NCBI RefSeq assembly: GCF_018991925.1
Contig: NW_024744357.1
Location: 1,766,492-1,830,491 of the forward strand
DNA length: 64,000 nt
Source of the DNA: Homarus americanus
Lineage: Eukaryota > Arthropoda > Malacostraca > Decapoda > Nephropidae
Direction: 5' to 3'
Part shown: positions 58,935 to 64,000 of the stretch, piece after piece
How the letters are laid out: the number at the start of each line of letters is the position of its first letter
How positions within the stretch are numbered: the first letter of the stretch is position 1
Program-made: the position numbers and the translations under genes
The notes under the pieces: generated by a model
The model's input: only the letters and a program-made list of their open reading frames with translations
Database searches by the model: none
What the model was told of the DNA's origin: nothing

Positions 58935-61258
58935 TACACCCAGGTCCCTCACACCACCCACACACACTATGGTCCCCACCACCCACCCACACCTGGTCCC
59001 CACCACCCACCCACACACACCATGGTCCCCACCACCACACACACAGGTCCCCACCACCCACCCACACACACCAGTCCCACCCACCCACACACATGCCCAC
59101 CACCCACTACACACACATGGTCCCCACCACCCACCCACACACACTAGGTCCCCACCACCGGTCCCCACCACCCACCACACACTTCCCACCACCCACCCAC
59201 ACACATGGTCCCCACCACCCACACCTCACCACCCACCACACACACCCACACACACCATGGTCCCCACCACCCACCTACACACCATGGTCCTCACCACCCA
59301 CCCACACTATGGTCCCTCACCACCCCCTACACACACTATGGTCCCTCACCACCCACCTACACACACCATGGTCCCTCACCACCCACCTCACACACACTAT
59401 GGTCCCCACACCACCACACCATGGTCCCCACCACCCACCTACACACACTATGGTCCTCACCACCCATCACACACACTATGGTCCCTCACCACCCACCCAC
59501 ACAACATGGTCCCCACCACCCCCACACACATGGTCCCTCACCACCTGCCTACACACACTATCCTCACCACCCACCCACACACACCATGGTCCCCCCACAC
59601 ACACCATGGTCCCACACCCACCCACACCATGGCCTCACCACCCGCCCCACACACACTATGGTCCCTCACCACCCACCCACACACACTATGGTCCTCACCA
59701 CCCACCTACACACACACTATGGTCCTCACCCACCCCACACACACCATGGTCCCTCACCACCCCCCACACACACTATGGTCCCTCACCACCCACCCACACA
59801 CACCCCACCACCCCACCAAGGTCCCTCACCACCACCCACACACACTATGGTCCTCACCACCACAACACACTATGGTCCCTCACCACCCACCTCACACACA
59901 CTATGGTCCCTCACCACCCGCCCACACACCCACACACTATGGTCCCTCACCACCACCCACACACACCATGGTCTCACCACCCACCCACACACACCATGGT
60001 CCCTCACCACCCACCCACACACACCATGGTCCCCACCCACCACACACCCCACCCCCCCACCCACCCACACACACCATGGTCCCTCACCACCCACCCACAC
60101 ACACTATGGTCCTCACCACCCACCTACACACACAGTCCCTCACCACCACCCACACACACTATGGTCCTCACCACCCACCCACACACGGCCCCACCACCCA
60201 CCTACACACACTATGGTCCCTCACCACCCACCCCACACACACACTATGGTCCTCACCACCCACCACAACACCATGGTCCCCACCACCACCCACACACACC
60301 ATGGTCCTCACCACCCACCTCACACACACTATGGTCCCTCACCACCCACCCACACACACTATGGTCCCTCACCACCCACCTACACACACTATGGTCCCTC
60401 ACCACCCACCTACACACACTATGGTCCCTCACCACCCACCTACACACACTATGGTCCCTCACCACCCACCTACACACACTATGGTCCTCACCACCCACCT
60501 ACACACACTATGGTCCCTCACCACCCACCCACACACACTATGGTCCCTCACCACCCACCCACACACCAAGTCCCTCACCACCCACCACACACACTATGGT
60601 CCCTCACCACCCACCTACACACACCATGGTCCCTCACCACCCACCTACACACACTATGGTCCCTCACCACCCACCTACACACACCATGGTCCCTCACCAC
60701 CCACCACACACTATGGTCCCTCACCACCCACCTACACACACACCATGGTCCCTCACCACCCACCTACACACACTATGGTCCCTCACCACCCACCTACACA
60801 CACCATGGTCCCTCACCACCCACCTACACACACTATGGTCCCTCACCACCCACCTACACACACTATGGTCCCTCACCACCCACCTACACACACACTATGG
60901 TCCCTCACCACCCACCTACACACACTCATGGTCCCTCACCACCCACCTACACACACTCATGGTCCCTCACCACCCACCTACACACACCATGGTCCCTCAC
61001 CACCCACCTACACACACTATGGTCCCTCACCACCCACCATAACACGCCATGGTCCCTCACCACCCACCCACACACGCTATGGTCCCTCACCACCCACCTA
61101 CACACCCTATGGTCCCTCACCACCCACCTACACACACCATGGTCCCTCACCACCCACCTACACTATGGTCCCTCACCACCCACCTACACACACTATGGTC
61201 CTCACCACCCACCTACACACACTATGGTCCCTCACCACCCACCTACACACACTATTTA
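58935..61258. repeat. 30-bp satellite, about 2.3 kb
   Basis: About 80 units of 30 bp; key pieces ACACACTATGGTCCCTCACC and ACCCACCTAC. The first half (to about 60300) is ragged with many deletions; the second half is crisp. Ten codons per unit and no stops give open plus frames of more than 850 codons (HPPTHTMVP); not a gene. Confidence 0.95.
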
Positions 61259-61377
61259 TGTATTATGACCACATACAGAAGAGGTCAGAGGTCACATTTT
61301 TTTGCCACTCCTGACCTGACCTGACCTTTGCCTCCGTCCTATGGTAATCTGATAGGGCATCCATAAATGTGTGTGTA

Positions 61378-61540
61378 ATAATAATAATAATAATAATAAT
61401 TAACGATTTATTGAAAAAGTTCTGCAGCCCGAAGGCTGAAAATATACATTGGAGATAAATGACTTATTACATACATTGGTGGTTTAGCAAAAAGCTTTCA
61501 TAAGAGAAAGGTGAAGGAACATACAGTGAACATACAGAAA
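61378..61540 (-). mobile_element. LINE 3' end with (TTA)n tail
   Basis: The minus strand ends CAATAAATCGTTAATTATTA plus ATT repeats, and upstream has TATTTTCAGCCTTCGGGCTG. Same 3' terminus as 15781-16011. It may continue beyond 61653 after an insertion, but I cannot match that part. Confidence 0.8.
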
Positions 61541-61653
61541 ACATAGGTTGGATGCTTATATGAGCAATAGGGGTTGGGTGTAAACGGGACTGCCCAGTAT
61601 GGGCCAATAGGCCCGCTGCAATTTCCTCCATTCTTATGTTCTTATGTTCTTAT
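61541..61653 (+). mobile_element. LINE 3' end, family of 41.6-42.7 kb
   Basis: CATAGGTTGGATGCTTATAT, then GGGCCAATAGGCCCGCTGCA, then TTTCCTCCATTCTTATGTTC and TTATGTTCTTAT. It matches 42590-42670 and the reverse of 57914-58005. Opposite orientation to the LINE tail on its left, with which it is in direct contact. Confidence 0.88.
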
Positions 61654-62180
61654 TAATGTTTACAGTGGAGGTCACGTAGATCATGTACGCTGAGGTGTTG
61701 AACAGCAGACACATAGTGTAGTTCCCTCACAGATGGTGTTATGAGGGACCTCACATGATGCTGTAGCAATTCCTTCACTACGTGGTGTCGTAGCATCATG
61801 GGGATACCACGTGGTCTGGTGTCACAGGACATCACTCACTCAAGTGAGTGAGGTGTGGTCCCAGGCCTCCTATCTTGGACGGATTAACACATAGCTGTTG
61901 AGTCTCAGGGGCAGTTGTCACTGGGTACCTGGGACCTCACTGTGTAAAGGTTAGCTTGGGTACGACTCAGCTGTTACTGTTGAGTTGTTTTTCACTGACT
62001 TAAGCACTGTTCACCACTATTCAACACTGGTTCCATTCCTTTCCTAAATGAAATAATAACTTCTGGCGAGAACTTGTTGATATTCCGGTGAAGGGAGTTG
62101 GTATGGGCCAATATAACAGTTGACCTGGCTGCTGCCAGAGCTGCGCCAGGTACGTCTTGACCCCTCGGTGGTTAAGGATG

Positions 62181-62183
<3 letters not shown>
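61654..62183. other. Unassigned
   Basis: A 60-codon minus frame at 61653-61835 could be further LINE coding tail, but no motif confirms it. No other feature seen. Confidence 0.35.

Positions 62184-62229
<46 letters not shown>
62184..62229. repeat. (GT)n microsatellite
   Basis: Twenty-three GT dinucleotides. Confidence 0.97.
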
Positions 62230-62230
<1 letters not shown>

Positions 62231-62445
62231 GACATAAACACAAAAGAGACATTAAATTTTATTACTAAATATATGAGCGCGGTGTAGTAATTTCACTCAT
62301 TGTTTGTATAATTATTATTAGTCAGTGTGGATACTAAAAAGCGCTTGTGGTACAGTTATTGAGCGACTGTTTATTATCTCTCATTATGGACGAATTTTCA
62401 TGTCTCACCCACACTCCTCTCTCCCACAGGTAAGGTGATTCCAAG

Positions 62446-62985
62446 GTGGTGAAACAGGTGAGCCCCAGACAGATGAAACAGGTGAGCCCCAGACAGATGA
62501 AACAGGTGAGCCCCAGACAGGTGAAACAGGTGAGCCCCAGACAGGTGAAACAGGTGAGCCCAGACAGAGGTGAAACAGGTGAGCCCCAGACAGGTGAAAC
62601 AGGTGAGCCCCAGACAGGTGAAACAGGTGAGCCCCAGACAGGGAACAGGTGAACCCCAGACAGGTGAAACAGGTGAACCCCGGACAGGTGAAACAGGTGA
62701 GCCCCAGACAGATGAAACAGGTGAGCCCCAGACAGGTGAAACAGGTGAGCCCCAGACAGAAGGAAACAGGTGAGCCCCAGACAGGTGGAACAGGTGAGCC
62801 CCAGACAGATGAAACAGGTGAGCCCCAGACAGGTGAAACAGGCCCCAGACAGGTGGAACAGGTGAGCCCAGACAGGTGAAACAGGTGAGCCCCAGACAGG
62901 TGAAACAGGTGAGCCCCAGACAGGTGAAACAGGTGAGCCCCAGACAGGTGAAACAGGTGAGCCCTGACAGTTGAGCCCCGACAGG
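62446..62985. repeat. 24-bp minisatellite (CAGGTGAG)
   Basis: About 22 units of GGTGAGCCCCAGACAGGTGA plus AACA. Each unit carries two CAGGTGA sites that fit the 5' splice-site and E-box consensus. Eight codons per unit keeps frames open on both strands; not a gene. Confidence 0.95.
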
Positions 62986-63139
62986 TGAGCCTCCTTCCCC
63001 AAATATTGTCACCTAAAGATGTCATTGTATTTTCTATTCTTGACGCCATTGTAAGGTTATTGTGGGGTTGAGAGGGTAAGAGGGGTGGCGGTGTAACAGG
63101 GTGGTGGTAAGAGGTGGCGTGGTGGTAGAGTGGGTATGG

Positions 63140-63360
63140 GTGTAGAGTGGCAGCCAGTGGCTGAAAATATACAGACTTACATTTGATTTAGACATAATGA
63201 TATGTCAATACATTTACAGGGCTGTACAGTACATAAATCAGGAGTTGTTTATTATTTTAACAATAGATGGGATGGTGCTGTTCTTATATCTATTGGTATG
63301 ACTCTTATGGGCTGAATTTTGTTGTAGCGGACTGCGAGGTGGGTGGGACTGCCGGTGGCA
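63140..63360 (-). pseudogene. LINE C-terminal and 3' UTR fragment
   Basis: The minus strand encodes HLAVRYNKIQPIRVIPIDIR followed by TAPSHLLLK, parallel to RIAVRHHNRIQPIRARTDRY near the end of the intact LINE. It is followed by UTR with ATTATGTCTAAATCAAATGT and TATTTTCAGCCACTGGC. The extreme 3' tail is missing. Confidence 0.82.
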
Positions 63361-63559
63361 GGAGGTGTGATGACGAGGGTGGCATTAGTTGGCTGCCAAA
63401 CCTTTCCAGTGCTTGGTGGTGGAGGTCACTGTGTGTGTGTTAGTCAGGCATGTGTTTCACTAGATTTATCACCTTGGTACAAGAAGGTTACAAGCGCCAC
63501 CTGTATTGATTTGAACTTCAATTTCAATACTGTAATGTAGTTTGTTATGGGTAAATGGC

Positions 63560-63563
<4 letters not shown>

Positions 63564-63600
<37 letters not shown>
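63564..63600. repeat. (GA)n microsatellite
   Basis: About 17 GA dinucleotides. Confidence 0.96.
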
Positions 63601-63601
<1 letters not shown>

Positions 63602-63819
63602 AGAGAGTCCCCCTGTAAGCGGCGTGCCACAGGTAGTGTTGGTGCCGCAGTGAACCCTGCCAGCCACCCCACCAGTCCTGCTTGCCTTTCACTCACAAGT
63701 CCGGTTTCCACCTGTTCTCGGGGTCCTGGTTTACTTTTTAACATCGGATAGGCATTTACCCAAACCTCACTGCCATTATATTATTATTATTTTTTTTTAT
63801 TTGTTATTTCTATTGCTAT

Positions 63820-63821
<2 letters not shown>

Positions 63822-63856
<35 letters not shown>

Positions 63857-64000
63857 TAATAAACGGTTTATTAATATAGTTGCAACGGTGGCTGAAAATA
63901 TACAAACTTACATTTGATTTAGACATAATGATATAATATGCGTTGAATACATTTACAGGGCTGTACAGTACATAAATCAGAGTTGTTTATTATTTTAACA
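63822..64000 (-). mobile_element. LINE 3' end with (TTA)n tail, cut by window end
   Basis: A (TAA)n run at 63822-63858 is followed by the reverse of a LINE 3' end (AATAAACGGTTTATTAATAT, GTGGCTGAAAATATAC). From 63888 it matches 63151-63263 with only a few differences, in the same orientation. The coding part, if present, lies beyond the window. Confidence 0.88.

Noticed and set aside
58666..61314. An 882-codon plus-strand open frame rich in His/Pro/Thr
   Set aside because: It starts in a (GA)n run and crosses (GT)n and a 30-bp satellite; no domain, no codon bias, several frames open at once.

Overview
The window looks like non-coding nuclear DNA of an arthropod, most likely a decapod crustacean. 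The pointers are many interstitial tracts of the arthropod telomere-type pentamer TTAGG/CCTAA, very dense di- and trinucleotide microsatellites, and several non-LTR retrotransposon families of the kinds common in crustaceans. I see no host protein-coding gene, no rRNA and no convincing tRNA. Adding up the spans I call, tandem repeats cover roughly half of the window (about 30 kb). Many long open frames are by-products of stop-free repeat units, several of them 24, 27 or 30 bp long and so a whole number of codons; they are not genes.

Layout. 0-11.5 kb: minisatellites (20-, 15-, 31-, 31- and 25-bp units), CCTAA tracts, an array with an internal inversion (8.58-8.89 kb), a 62-bp repeat whose every unit carries an inverted CCAAT box and a CRE (9.3-9.8 kb), two related TGATGACTG arrays and a long polypyrimidine tract. 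12-15.3 kb: a broken LINE interrupted by hAT-type DNA and a small TIR element, then a second hAT remnant with both terminal repeats. 15.5-18.9 kb: the best-preserved element, a LINE with endonuclease and reverse transcriptase in one frame on the minus strand. 19-34.4 kb: almost continuous minisatellites (23-, 20-, 40-, 27-, 28-, 26- and 30-bp units), several abutting TTAGG-derived tracts.

34.4-46 kb is the least repetitive part. It holds fragments of at least five LINE lineages (38.0-40.1 minus, 40.1-41.1 plus, 41.6-42.7 plus, 44.3-44.6 minus, 45.2-45.7 minus), foldback elements and diverged copies of the CRE repeat. 46-64 kb is again dominated by arrays, including a 4.8-kb G-rich 23-bp array and a 2.3-kb 30-bp array, with LINE 3' ends scattered between and inside them.

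Nothing here forms a pathway. The functional content is mobile: one near-complete LINE, remnants of others, hAT remnants and non-autonomous foldback elements. The most interesting sequence-level observations are a foldback family whose core carries TTAGG tracts, the CRE/CCAAT repeat found at two loci, and the nesting of elements inside one another and inside satellites.
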